Below are positions 24,038 to 32,858 of a DNA stretch of 33,200 nucleotides, one piece after another. Within the stretch, counting starts at the first letter, position 1. Every line of letters begins with the position of its first letter. Position numbers and translations under genes: made by a program. The notes beneath the pieces were generated by a model. That model did not search any database and was not told where the DNA came from. It saw nothing but the letters and a program-made list of their open reading frames with translations. Origin of the DNA: UBA1563 sp041667115 (lineage in GTDB: Bacteria; Bacteroidota; Ignavibacteria; Ignavibacteriales; Ignavibacteriaceae); assembly GCA_041667115.1 (NCBI GenBank), contig JBAYFO010000039.1, forward strand, positions 1-33,200. The letters are read 5' to 3'.

Positions 24038-24323
24038 TAGTATAGGAAAACGTCTCTGCCTCTTTTTTGTTAACTCTATTCGAGTATAGGGATTAGATTA
24101 TAGGAAGACCAGTCCTAATTCATAACCTGGCAGAGCCAGAACCAAAATTGATCTCAGAACAAGGATTAACGATTTTAGAAGCATGCCAAGGCTTGCCATG
24201 GTTAGAAGATTTTTGTTACATCAAAAATCAAATATCGTTAATCGTTATTCTTAAATTTTTAATATTCTTACCATTCTGTGCAGTCCGCCTTTGGCGGATT
24301 GCTAACTATGTAATTCCAAATTC
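24038..24323. other. Intergenic region with nested inverted repeats, no gene seen
   Basis: No credible reading frame. GATTAACGAT at 24164-24173 and ATCGTTAATC at 24234-24243 form a perfect 10-bp inverted pair, and between them GATTTTTG/CAAAAATC (24208-24229) forms an 8-bp hairpin. One of these may end the kinase transcript. A third palindrome is listed separately. Confidence 0.5.
24280..24302. repeat. Palindrome GTCCGCC-TTT-GGCGGAT
   Basis: A 10-bp stem (one G-U pair) with a TTT loop lies between the convergent hybrid-kinase and copZ genes. No T-run follows on either strand, so it looks more like a dispersed palindromic unit than a classic terminator. Confidence 0.4.
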
Positions 24324-24536
24324 CTAATTAATTTCTTCCGCCTGATAACCGGCTTTTTTGACCAGCTCCGTAACGTCTGCTGCGGATAATTCTTCAGTAT
24401 TAATAGAGAGCACTCTATCGGGATTTTGCAGGTCAACGTTCCATTCCTTAATCCGTTTTTCACCGTTAAGAAACGGGGTAACCGTTGCAATACATCCATT
24501 GCATTTGATGTTTGTTTTAAATGATAATTCCGCCAT
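24324..24536 (-). CDS. copZ: CopZ-like heavy-metal-binding chaperone
   Basis: A 70-residue ferredoxin-like HMA domain protein with the metal-binding motif KCNGCIATV (Cys12, Cys15) and the usual ending ELVKKAGYQAEEIN. It would carry Cu(I) in the cytoplasm to the adjacent ATPase. The MxCxxC consensus Met is replaced by Ile (NIKCNGC). It is the last gene of the copper cluster, 39 nt after copA. Confidence 0.88.
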   Translation of the reverse strand: MAELSFKTNIKCNGCIATVTPFLNGEKRIKEWNVDLQNPDRVLSINTEELSAADVTELVKKAGYQAEEIN

Positions 24537-24575
24537 AATAGTAGTCCTTTTATTTGTCTTTTGTTATTTCTTCTT

Positions 24576-26810
24576 TTAAGAAAGTTTTAAACTTTTTAAT
24601 CGTAAACTATTTGAAACTACAGAAACCGAACTCATTGCCATAGAAATGCCTGCGATCATCGGATCAATTTGAAAGCCTGTAAAAGGATATAAAGCCCCGG
24701 CGGCAACCGGAATTAAAACGATGTTGTAAACAAACGCCCAAAATAAATTTTGCTTTATCGTCTTTACCGTTGCGTGCGAAAGGGTGATCGCCTTTATAAT
24801 TGAAAACAGATCCGATTTCATCAGTGTAACTTGTGCAACATCCATTGCGATATCGGTTCCCTTAGCCATTGCTATGCTTATGTCGGCTACGGTCAACGCT
24901 TGCGCATCGTTAATTCCGTCGCCTACCATTCCTACAATATTTTTTTCTCTTTGTAACTGCTTCACAAATTCGGCTTTCTGTGCCGGAAGTAATTCAGATT
25001 GAAACGAATCAATGCCGACTTTTTTTGCAACGGCAAACGCCGTCTGGTGATTATCACCGGTGAGCATAAATATTTTTATTCCCATTTTTTTTAAATGCTG
25101 GATCGCTTCCCTTGAAGTTTCGCGTACAGCATCGGCAATAGCTACGAAGCAAAGCGTTTGTTCTTCGTTCGCAAAGAAAATGATTGAATTCGCTTCGGCT
25201 TTCAATTCCGCGGCGCGGTGAAGCAGTTCTTCATCAATTGAAATTTTTTGTTCAAAAAGAAAAATTTCGTGACCAAGAAAATATTTTGCGCCTCCGACAG
25301 TTGCGGCTACCCCTTTACCGGTTATTGCTTCAAAAGAGGCAACATTAATTTTCTTATTTGCTTCAGTTGTAAAATGTTTAACAATCGCGGAAGCTAAAGG
25401 ATGTTCGGACTTGCTTTCAATTGAGTAGAGAATATTTTCAAGATCATTTTTATTCGGTATTCCTTTTTTCCAAACGACCTCAACAACTTTAGGATTTCCT
25501 TCGGTGATGGTTCCGGTTTTATCTAGAATAAGCGCAGTCATTTTGTGAGCTTTTTCCAGGCTTTCCGCATCTTTAATTAGAATTCCATTTTGTGCCCCTT
25601 TGCCGATTCCAACCATCAAGGCTGTTGGTGTTGCCAGCCCAAGCGCACATGGACAAGCGATGATGAGTACGGTGATCAATCCCGTTACGCCTTGTATAAA
25701 ATATTCTGTTCCTCCGATAGTGATCCACAAAAAGAAGGTGAGTACTGCCGTTGCAACAACAACCGGAACAAAGACGGCAGCAATTTTGTCAACCAATTTT
25801 TGAACAGGTGCTTTGCTGCTTTGCGCTTGTTGTACTTGTTGAATGATATGTGCAAGTAACGTTTCCTCACCGATCTGCAGCGCTTCAATCTGCAAACTTC
25901 CTTTTTGATTTAGTGTGCCGGCAAAGACTTTTGCTCCCGATTTTTTTAGCACCGGAAGTGATTCGCCGGTTAACATGCTTTCATCTAAATAAGATTCCCC
26001 GCTTAGCACGTTTCCGTCAACGGCAATGCGTTCACCGGGTTTTACAAGAAGTATTTCACTTTTTAGAATTTCTTTTATGGGAACGGTTATCTCCTTTCCG
26101 TTACGAATTACAATCACGGTATTCGGCTGTAGATTAATTAATTTTTTTATCGCTTCAGCCGACCGGTGCTTAGCTTTTTCTTCAAGAAATTTTCCAAGGA
26201 GAATAAAAGAAACAATTACTGCTGCAGATTCAAAATAAAGATGGGGTTCAAATCCGCGTGAACTAAGGAATGAAGGATACACAACATTGAACAGACTGAA
26301 AAGGAAAGCGATGCCCGTGCTTAGTGCGACCAGTGTATCCATATTGGTTTGTAGATGTTTTCCCTTTTGATACGCTTGAATAAAAAAATCTTTTCCGAAG
26401 TAAAATAAAATCACGCCCGTAAGCAGTAGTATCGTCCATTGCATCATCTCCGTTTGATGATGAAAGAACATGGCAAGCACAACAACCGGAACCGTTAGGA
26501 TCAAGGAGAAGATTACATTTGTTTTTGCTTTTGCAAGCTTAAGTGCTCGTTCTTCATCTAACTGCTGCGGTGTTTTTGTTTCATTCGTTACTAAATCATA
26601 ACCGACAGACTGCACCGCTTCTTTCATTTGCTTCGGTGAAACAAGTCCCGGATTAAATTCCACCATCACCGTATTGTCTGAATAATTAACCGAGGCGGAT
26701 AAAATTCCCTTTTGTGCTTTTAACATTGATTCAACGCTAACGGCGCATGCGGTACAGCTCATCCCGGAGACCGGAAATATTTTTTTCTCGTTTTTCATTT
26801 TCAAAATCAT
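24576..26810 (-). CDS. copA: Copper-exporting P1B-type ATPase
   Basis: A 744-residue inner-membrane Cu(I) pump. There is a single N-terminal HMA domain (residues about 8-75, GMSCTAC with Cys19 and Cys22), then two hydrophobic pairs, the actuator TGES at 281-284, the CPC transport motif at 386-388 (IACPCALGLATPTA), the phosphorylation site DKTGT at 430-434, SEHPLA in the nucleotide-binding domain and GDGINDAQAL. The CPC motif with these membrane signatures marks the copper (CopA) subgroup over zinc or potassium pumps. The start at 26810 could instead be the ATG at 26798. It lies between the HMA-AraC regulator gene and copZ, all on the minus strand. Confidence 0.97.
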   Translation of the reverse strand: MILKMKNEKKIFPVSGMSCTACAVSVESMLKAQKGILSASVNYSDNTVMVEFNPGLVSPKQMKEAVQSVGYDLVTNETKTPQQLDEERALKLAKAKTNVIFSLILTVPVVVLAMFFHHQTEMMQWTILLLTGVILFYFGKDFFIQAYQKGKHLQTNMDTLVALSTGIAFLFSLFNVVYPSFLSSRGFEPHLYFESAAVIVSFILLGKFLEEKAKHRSAEAIKKLINLQPNTVIVIRNGKEITVPIKEILKSEILLVKPGERIAVDGNVLSGESYLDESMLTGESLPVLKKSGAKVFAGTLNQKGSLQIEALQIGEETLLAHIIQQVQQAQSSKAPVQKLVDKIAAVFVPVVVATAVLTFFLWITIGGTEYFIQGVTGLITVLIIACPCALGLATPTALMVGIGKGAQNGILIKDAESLEKAHKMTALILDKTGTITEGNPKVVEVVWKKGIPNKNDLENILYSIESKSEHPLASAIVKHFTTEANKKINVASFEAITGKGVAATVGGAKYFLGHEIFLFEQKISIDEELLHRAAELKAEANSIIFFANEEQTLCFVAIADAVRETSREAIQHLKKMGIKIFMLTGDNHQTAFAVAKKVGIDSFQSELLPAQKAEFVKQLQREKNIVGMVGDGINDAQALTVADISIAMAKGTDIAMDVAQVTLMKSDLFSIIKAITLSHATVKTIKQNLFWAFVYNIVLIPVAAGALYPFTGFQIDPMIAGISMAMSSVSVVSNSLRLKSLKLS

Positions 26811-26886
26811 TTTGTTTTGTTGCTGGAAAATTACGGACTGACGAACCGAATCTGTTGTAAAATTTTATAATTGATTTATAAGATTG

Positions 26887-27465
26887 TTAATGCGGACTGA
26901 TCTTATCGAGCGGCTTCCGCTTTTGGCTTTTTAGATTTTTAAACTGTGTGGGAGTCAATCCCGTAACCTGTTTAAATTGATTGGAAAGGTGAGCAACACT
27001 GCTGTATGCCAGTTTAAAAGCCATTTCACTTAACGTAAAGTCGTTATACATCAACCACTCTTTAACCCGTTCTACTTTTTGCATGATGAAAAATTTTTCA
27101 ATAGTAATGCTTGTTACCGAAGAGAAAAGTGCAGTGAGATAGTGATAATCTTTATCGAGTTTTTCTGAGATGTAGTCCGAGAAATTTATCTGCATTTCTT
27201 CAAGTTTATCTTGATAGATCAATTCAATAATCGTTGTTTTGATCGCATCTACAAGCTGAGCTTTTTTATCTTCTATCAATTCAAAACCGTTTTCCTCTAA
27301 AACCAGTTTAATCGGAACAAGAGAATTTTCTTCGGGATAGGAAACAATAGCTTTACCAAGTTCAACCGAATGAACAGTGCAGCCGAGTTTAGATAATTCA
27401 TCATGAACAACCTTTATGCACCGGTTGCAAACCATGTTTTTAATATGTAATTCTTGTTTTGTCAT
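26887..27465 (-). CDS. AraC-family regulator with N-terminal HMA-like domain
   Basis: A 192-residue protein in two parts. Residues 1-70 form a short HMA-like fold with NMVCNRCIKVV (Cys13, Cys16). The middle (about 70-110) is helical. Residues about 115-182 make an AraC helix-turn-helix pair: VERVKEWLMYNDFTLSEMAFKLAYSSVAHLSNQFKQ and TGLTPTQFKNLK. Placed just upstream of copA and copZ on the same strand, it is a good candidate for a copper-responsive activator of them, with the Cys pair as sensor. That role is inferred from fusion and position. The ATG lies inside a 7-bp-periodic repeat and has no clear ribosome site. Confidence 0.85.
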   Translation of the reverse strand: MTKQELHIKNMVCNRCIKVVHDELSKLGCTVHSVELGKAIVSYPEENSLVPIKLVLEENGFELIEDKKAQLVDAIKTTIIELIYQDKLEEMQINFSDYISEKLDKDYHYLTALFSSVTSITIEKFFIMQKVERVKEWLMYNDFTLSEMAFKLAYSSVAHLSNQFKQVTGLTPTQFKNLKSQKRKPLDKISPH

Positions 27466-27523
27466 TTGTTGTTAGTCAATGGTCATCGGTCATTTTTAAT
27501 CTTCTAATGACTAAAGACTGTTT
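27461..27523 (-). repeat. 7-bp-periodic degenerate repeat between rocD and the AraC gene
   Basis: Nine heptamer-phased units fill the whole gap: on the plus strand GTCATTT at 27461 and again at 27489, with GTCAATG at 27475 and GTCATCG at 27482 between them. The first unit contains the AraC start codon. This resembles the short tandemly repeated repetitive heptamers known from other bacteria. Confidence 0.55.
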
Positions 27524-28726
27524 TCATTCCATTACAAGCACTTCGGCAACTCGTTCCATTGCCCAATCAATTTCTTCTTTGGTAATTACCAGCGGCGGAG
27601 CGAACCGGATAACGTTGGTGTGTGTTTCTTTGCAAAGAACGCCCCGGTCTTTAAGCGCTTCGCAAAATCTTCTTGCACCGCCGGCTTCGGGATGCAATTC
27701 AACACCGATAAATAAACCTTTACCGCGAATCTCTTTAACATGTTTTGATTTAACAGCATTCAATTTTTCTCTGAAATAATTTCCCATCTCAAAAGAATTA
27801 TCAATCATTTTTTCTTCAAGAAGAACTTTAATGCTTTCCCTCGCTATAGCGGCGCCAAGCGGATTTCCACCGAACGTTGATCCGTGATCTCCCGGGTTGA
27901 ATACTCCGAGAAGCTTCTTGTCTGCCAATACTGCGGATACCGGATAGCAGCCACCTGAAAGGGCTTTCCCGATTATCACCGCATCCGGACGAATTTTTTC
28001 ATATTCAAACGCAAAAAGTTTTCCGCTTCGTCCCAAACCGGATTGGATTTCGTCTGCGATAAAGAGTACATTATTTTTTTTGCAAATTTCGTAAGCTTTC
28101 TGTAAATAGCCTTCCGGCGGAACGATAACGCCTCCTTCGCCCTGTATCGGTTCAACCAAAAAGGCAACAGTATTTTCACTGATCATTTGTTCGAGCGATT
28201 CAACATCTCCATAAGGGATTATTTTATAACCCGGAGTAAATGGTCCGAAACCGTCTTTGTATTGTTCTTCGGTAGAAAATGAAATGAGTGAGATTGTTCT
28301 TCCGGAAAAATTATTTGTACAGCAAATTATTTCCGCGTTATTTTCTTCAACTCCTTTAATTTTATATCCCCATTTGCGGGCAGCTTTCAAGGCGGTCTCA
28401 ACCGCTTCGGCTCCGGAATTCATCGGAAGCATCATTTCGTATCCGGTAAGTTCGCACAATTCTTTGCAGAGGAACGGAAGCTGGTCGTTTCTAAATGCTC
28501 GCGAAGTAAGCGTAACTTTTTCCAATTGCTCTTTTGCCTTATTTATTATTCGCGGATGACAATGCCCTTGATTGACCGCTGAGTATGCGGCGAGGCAGTC
28601 GAGGTATTTATTTCCTTCAACATCCCAAACCCAAACGCCTTTCGCTTTTTCAATTACTACATCAAGCGGGTGATAATTGTGGGCGCCGTACTTGTCTTCA
28701 AGAGCAATAATTTCGCGGGTGGTCAT
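27524..28726 (-). CDS. rocD: Ornithine aminotransferase
   Basis: PLP enzyme that converts ornithine and 2-oxoglutarate to glutamate-5-semialdehyde and glutamate. The 400-residue protein shows the ornithine-aminotransferase opening EDKYGAHNYHPLDVVIEKAKG, LPMNSGAEAVETALKAARKWGY, VEPIQGEGGVIVPPEGYLQ, the PLP-pocket FIADEIQSGLGRSGKLFA and the lysine of VIIGKALSGGCYPVSAV. I chose the ATG at 28726 because AAGGAAAC precedes it; the ATG at 28741 lies upstream of that site. It is upstream of the copper genes on the same strand but functionally unrelated. Confidence 0.94.
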   Translation of the reverse strand: MTTREIIALEDKYGAHNYHPLDVVIEKAKGVWVWDVEGNKYLDCLAAYSAVNQGHCHPRIINKAKEQLEKVTLTSRAFRNDQLPFLCKELCELTGYEMMLPMNSGAEAVETALKAARKWGYKIKGVEENNAEIICCTNNFSGRTISLISFSTEEQYKDGFGPFTPGYKIIPYGDVESLEQMISENTVAFLVEPIQGEGGVIVPPEGYLQKAYEICKKNNVLFIADEIQSGLGRSGKLFAFEYEKIRPDAVIIGKALSGGCYPVSAVLADKKLLGVFNPGDHGSTFGGNPLGAAIARESIKVLLEEKMIDNSFEMGNYFREKLNAVKSKHVKEIRGKGLFIGVELHPEAGGARRFCEALKDRGVLCKETHTNVIRFAPPLVITKEEIDWAMERVAEVLVME

Positions 28727-28841
28727 AAAGTTTCCTTGCATTAATTTTCTTTATTTATAATTTAAGAAATTTACTGTTGAAAGTCAGTACCGGTTAAAAA
28801 AAAGCTCTTATTTTTACGGTTAAAATCACCGGGTAGTTCAC

Positions 28842-28876
28842 TTTTGATTTTCGGCTTTCAACTTTCTGCTCTGCCC
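28842..28876 (+). repeat. 7-bp-periodic degenerate repeat upstream of the phospholipase-like gene
   Basis: Five heptamer-phased units, for example TTTCGGC at 28849 and TTTCAAC at 28856, lie in the 270-nt divergent gap between rocD and 28997. The rest of that gap is AT-rich with no gene or clear promoter. Confidence 0.4.
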
Positions 28877-28996
28877 GCGTCTTGTTAATCGATTTCACTT
28901 TTTATAATTTAAAAACGGATTTATATGAATTCGAAATTTTGTAGTGAACGTATTGCTAACGGACGTTTTTGTCTAGAAAGATTTAGGAAATAAAAG

Positions 28997-29833
28997 ATGA
29001 GAAAAATTTACTTTTTGTTTGCTCTTGTGGTGTTACTGTTTCAAGTAAATTATGGATGGGGGGCAAAAGGGCACAAGCTGATTGTTAAACACGCGATGAT
29101 CCTTTTGCCGGATGAGATGAAAGATTTTCGTCAACTAACGGATTATTTGATTGATGAAGCGGCTCAACCCGACCAACGGAAAAAATATATGAAGGATGAA
29201 TATCCGAAGCATTTTATTGATATCGACTTTTTCAAAGAATTCAACCGGGCAAGAATGATCGAGAACAAAGATTCTCTTTGCAAAATTTACGGCGATTCCG
29301 TAGTAACCGAAAACGGAACGTTACCCTGGACTTTAGAAGCAACCTACCGGCAATTAGTTTTAGCGATGAAAAATTTTCAATTAGAGAAAACAAAAGAGAT
29401 GATGCGCGATTTATCCCACTATCTTGCCGACGCCCATCAACCGATGCACACGGTTATTAATTACAACGGACAGCTTAGCGGACAAAAAGATATTCATGGG
29501 AGGTATGAGTCTGATATGATCAACGCTCATATGCCGGAATTGGAAAATGCTTTTTCAAATTCTGCTAAAATCCAAAACATAAAAAATCCGGAACATGATT
29601 TTTTCAAGATTATTTACCGGTCAAATGCCCGAAGTGCAATTTTGTTTTCTGCTGATAAAATTGCTTCGGTTGAAACATCGGGCAAATATGATTCGTTATA
29701 TTATGCTATTTTATGGTTCAAAACCAAATATGTTACCGAAGAAGCTTTGCAGGAAGCGGCAGTTAAGATCGCTTCAGTTTATTACACAGCGTGGCTGGAA
29801 GCCGGTAAACCGGACTTTAAGAATTTAAAATAA
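28997..29833 (+). CDS. Secreted S1/P1-nuclease / zinc phospholipase C-like protein
   Basis: A 278-residue exported protein. Residues 1-20 form a signal peptide, and cleavage after NYG would leave Trp21 (WGAKGHK) as the mature N-terminus; in this fold the N-terminal Trp and several His/Asp residues bind three zinc ions. Further ligand-rich blocks are HKLIVKHA, YPKHFIDIDFF, LSHYLADAHQPMHT and KDIHGRYESDMI, as in zinc-dependent phospholipase C and S1/P1 nucleases. Whether it cleaves phospholipids or nucleic acid is not decidable here. AGGAA precedes the ATG. The amylase gene follows after 26 nt, so the two may be co-transcribed. Confidence 0.85.
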   Translation: MRKIYFLFALVVLLFQVNYGWGAKGHKLIVKHAMILLPDEMKDFRQLTDYLIDEAAQPDQRKKYMKDEYPKHFIDIDFFKEFNRARMIENKDSLCKIYGDSVVTENGTLPWTLEATYRQLVLAMKNFQLEKTKEMMRDLSHYLADAHQPMHTVINYNGQLSGQKDIHGRYESDMINAHMPELENAFSNSAKIQNIKNPEHDFFKIIYRSNARSAILFSADKIASVETSGKYDSLYYAILWFKTKYVTEEALQEAAVKIASVYYTAWLEAGKPDFKNLK

Positions 29834-29859
29834 TCGTTTAATCTATCATTGGAGTTGTT

Positions 29860-32715
29860 GTGCGCAATCAATTTGTTATTCTGTTCTTTCTTGTTCCGTT
29901 TATATTGTTCGGGCAAGATTCTGTTGACGTAACGTTCCGCTATAAACCGAATGCAAATGCATTAAAAGTATTTTTGCCGGGAGAGTTTAATAATTGGGGA
30001 CCGAATGCAAGCGGAGTTATTTCTCCCACCGCTCCCTCTGCAATGACGTTAACGAATAGTATTTATTATAAAACAGTGCGGCTTAAGGTCGGTGGCGGTG
30101 CATTATCTGTCAGCGGACAAAATGCGTATCAGTACAAAATACACGAGCAGTATAATTCTACTGGAACATCGAACGCGTGGATAAGTGATCCGCTTAACCC
30201 GAATAAAAACACTGCCGATAATAATAACTCTTATATCATCGTAAAAAATCCGATGATCTTTCAGATTGAACCAACTTCTACTAAACTGCTTCGCACTGAA
30301 ACACCGTCGATTACATTTCAAGTTTCCGCAAAAGTTGGCGATTCAATTAATGTTACGGATTCTAAAATTTACATAAATGATACGCTTGCCGGTTCAATCG
30401 GTTCCTATTACAATCAAGCAACGAAAATTGTTTTTGTGCCGTCAATTTCTGACTTTGGCAGAAAATTAAACAGCGGGTTGAATGAAATTAAAATTGTTGC
30501 GGTTACAAATACGGGAACCACCACTACCGATTCGCTTAACGTAAATTATGTTATCAATCCCGCGATTGTGAATGAAAAAGTTCCTGCGGGAATTGTGAAC
30601 GGAATTAATTATGATGCAGATCCGACAAAGGTTACGCTCTGTCTTTTCGCGCCTTATAAAAAATTCGTTTATGTTATAGGAGATTTCAATAACTGGACGG
30701 TCAGTTCAGATTATTTTATGAAACGTGATTCCGTGGACGCGAACACTGTCCGCTGGTGGATAACTCTTTCCAAGTTATCACCAGGCACAGAATATGCTTT
30801 TCAATATTTTGTTGATGATGATCTTGTAATTGCCGATCCGTTTGCAGATAAAGTGCTTCACCCTGACGACAGTTACGTTCCTGCGATTACCTATCCTAAT
30901 CTAAAAGCTTATCCAACGGGAAAAACTTCTGAATATGTCTCGGTATTTCAAACTGCGCAAACGCCATATGCATGGCAGACCACAAATTACATTCGTCCAA
31001 ATAAACAGGACTTGGTCATTTACGAATTGTTGCTTCGAGATTTTGTTGCCCGCCATGATTATCAAACACTGGCTGATTCGCTTCCTTATATAAAACGATT
31101 AGGAATAAATGCAATAGAACTAATGCCGGTTATGGAATTTGAAGGAAATGAAAGCTGGGGATACAACCCGGTTTTTTATTTTGCCCCCGATAAATATTAC
31201 GGGACAAAAAACGATCTGAAAAAGCTAGTTGATAAAGCCCACGAAAACGGGATTGCGATCATTCTTGACATTGCATTGAACCACAACTTCGGACAGTCTC
31301 CTCTTGTTCGTCTTTATTGGGATGCGGCTTTGAACCGTCCGGCGGCAAATAATCCCTGGTTTAATCCGGTTGCAAAACATGCGTATAATGTCGGGTTGGA
31401 TTTCAACCACGAAAGTCAGGCGACAAAAGATTTAGTTGACCGGGTGTTAAAATATTGGATGACCGAATTTAAAGTTGACGGTTTCCGTTTCGACTTAAGT
31501 AAAGGATTTACACAAACACAAACCTGCGATAATAACGGCGGAAACTGCAATGTAGGTGCATGGGGCGCTTATGATCAATCAAGAATTAATTTATTAAACA
31601 GAATGTCGGCTGAAGCCCGCAAAACAGACTCAACAGCATTTTTAATTTTGGAACACTTTGCCGATAACAGTGAAGAAAAAGTTCTTTCCGCTAACGGGTT
31701 TATGCTTTGGGGCAACATGAATTATAGTTACAACGAAGCAACAATGGGGTGGATCAGCACTTCTAACTTTAGCGGAGTTTCTTACAAGCAAAGAGGATGG
31801 ACAGCACCTAATCTCGTAAGCTACATGGAAAGCCACGATGAAGAGCGGCTGATGTACAAAAATTTAATGTACGGAAATGCGAACGGAGCGTACAGCATAA
31901 AAGATCTGGCAACCGGATTAAACAGAATGAAACTTGCCGCTGCGTTTTTCTTCACCGTTCCGGGACCCAAAATGATCTGGCAGTTTGGTGAACGCGGATA
32001 TGATCTTTCTATTAATTATCCGTCGGGAACGAGTGACAGCCGATTGGCAAACAAACCGCCGCATTGGGAATATATGTCCGATGTCCGCAGATTGAATCTG
32101 TTCAAAGTGTTTTCATCGCTTATCAATTTAAAAGAAAATTACCCGGCTTTTGAAAGCAGTAATTTTACGCTTGATGTAAGCGGCTCGGTGAAGAAAATTT
32201 CAATTTTAGATTCAACTATGGACGTTGCAATTGTAGGTAATTTTGATGTTACGGAAAAAACAGTTGCGATGAATTTTTCAAAAACCGGCAGATGGTACCG
32301 CTATTTTGAAAACGATAGTCTTGAAGTTTCAGATGTAAACCAAAATGTAACGTTAGCGCCGGGAGAATTTTTTATTTACACAACGGCAAAGCTGCCCGAC
32401 CAGGAAAAGGGAATTACTACCGATATTGAAGAATTTCAAGATCAGATAGTTTATAATTTTGCGCTTGAGCAGAATTATCCGAATCCGTTTAACCCGACAA
32501 CAAGTATTCAGTATTCAGTAAACAGTAGTCAGTATGTTAGTCTAAAAATTTATGATATACTTGGAAACGAAGTTGAAACGTTAGTAAATGAAGTCCAACC
32601 CGCCGGAACATATAAAATTGGTTTTGACGCAGCGCCGTTTTCTTCCGGAGTATATTTTTACCAATTAAGACAGAACAATTTGGTGATAACGAAGAAGATG
32701 ATATTAGTCAAATAG
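29860..32715 (+). CDS. Secreted GH13 alpha-amylase-family protein with T9SS sorting domain
   Basis: A 951-residue surface or secreted glycoside hydrolase acting on alpha-glucans. In order: signal peptide (about 1-19); an early-set/CBM48-like module (about 22-110, VFLPGEFNNWGP); a middle Ig-like segment (about 130-235); a second CBM48-like module (about 250-335, YVIGDFNNWTV); the GH13 barrel from about 380, with ALNHNFG, nucleophile Asp545 (DGFRFDLSKG), acid/base Glu598 (LILEHFAD) and Asp660 (ESHDEERL); and a C-terminal type A sorting domain (about 865-951) with NYPNPFNPTT. All three catalytic acids are present, so it should be active. It starts with GTG at 29860, 5 nt after GGAG. The N-terminal layout resembles pullulanase/branching-type enzymes; the exact specificity is open. 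Confidence 0.94.
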   Translation: MRNQFVILFFLVPFILFGQDSVDVTFRYKPNANALKVFLPGEFNNWGPNASGVISPTAPSAMTLTNSIYYKTVRLKVGGGALSVSGQNAYQYKIHEQYNSTGTSNAWISDPLNPNKNTADNNNSYIIVKNPMIFQIEPTSTKLLRTETPSITFQVSAKVGDSINVTDSKIYINDTLAGSIGSYYNQATKIVFVPSISDFGRKLNSGLNEIKIVAVTNTGTTTTDSLNVNYVINPAIVNEKVPAGIVNGINYDADPTKVTLCLFAPYKKFVYVIGDFNNWTVSSDYFMKRDSVDANTVRWWITLSKLSPGTEYAFQYFVDDDLVIADPFADKVLHPDDSYVPAITYPNLKAYPTGKTSEYVSVFQTAQTPYAWQTTNYIRPNKQDLVIYELLLRDFVARHDYQTLADSLPYIKRLGINAIELMPVMEFEGNESWGYNPVFYFAPDKYYGTKNDLKKLVDKAHENGIAIILDIALNHNFGQSPLVRLYWDAALNRPAANNPWFNPVAKHAYNVGLDFNHESQATKDLVDRVLKYWMTEFKVDGFRFDLSKGFTQTQTCDNNGGNCNVGAWGAYDQSRINLLNRMSAEARKTDSTAFLILEHFADNSEEKVLSANGFMLWGNMNYSYNEATMGWISTSNFSGVSYKQRGWTAPNLVSYMESHDEERLMYKNLMYGNANGAYSIKDLATGLNRMKLAAAFFFTVPGPKMIWQFGERGYDLSINYPSGTSDSRLANKPPHWEYMSDVRRLNLFKVFSSLINLKENYPAFESSNFTLDVSGSVKKISILDSTMDVAIVGNFDVTEKTVAMNFSKTGRWYRYFENDSLEVSDVNQNVTLAPGEFFIYTTAKLPDQEKGITTDIEEFQDQIVYNFALEQNYPNPFNPTTSIQYSVNSSQYVSLKIYDILGNEVETLVNEVQPAGTYKIGFDAAPFSSGVYFYQLRQNNLVITKKMILVK

Positions 32716-32717
32716 TA

Positions 32718-32781
32718 AGAAATCAGAAATCGGAATGAAAATTATTAAAAATAATTTACTGACAACTGATAGCTGACAACC
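32718..32781 (+). repeat. 7-bp-periodic degenerate repeats after the amylase gene
   Basis: AGAAATC occurs twice in a row at 32718-32731, and three further heptamer-phased units (ACTGACA, ACTGATA, GCTGACA) run at 32758-32778, separated by an AT-rich palindrome. Same type as the repeats at 8539 and 27461. Confidence 0.45.
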
Positions 32782-32808
32782 ATTTATTGAAAGTTGATAA
32801 TAAAATAA

Positions 32809-32833
32809 TTGGTCAAGGATGGTCTTTGACCAA
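32809..32833. repeat. 11-bp inverted repeat in the leader of the last gene
   Basis: TTGGTCAAGGA and TCTTTGACCAA pair (one G-U) around a 3-nt loop, ending 12 nt before the AAAGGAG of the next gene. No T-run follows on the plus strand; on the minus strand TTATTTTATT follows. It could be a leader hairpin or an operator. Confidence 0.45.
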
Positions 32834-32858
32834 AAAATAAAAATAAAGGAGTAATGTT

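Noticed and set aside
27461..27523. CRISPR-like array
   Set aside because: The periodicity is 7 bp with drifting units; there are no repeats and spacers of CRISPR size and no cas genes.
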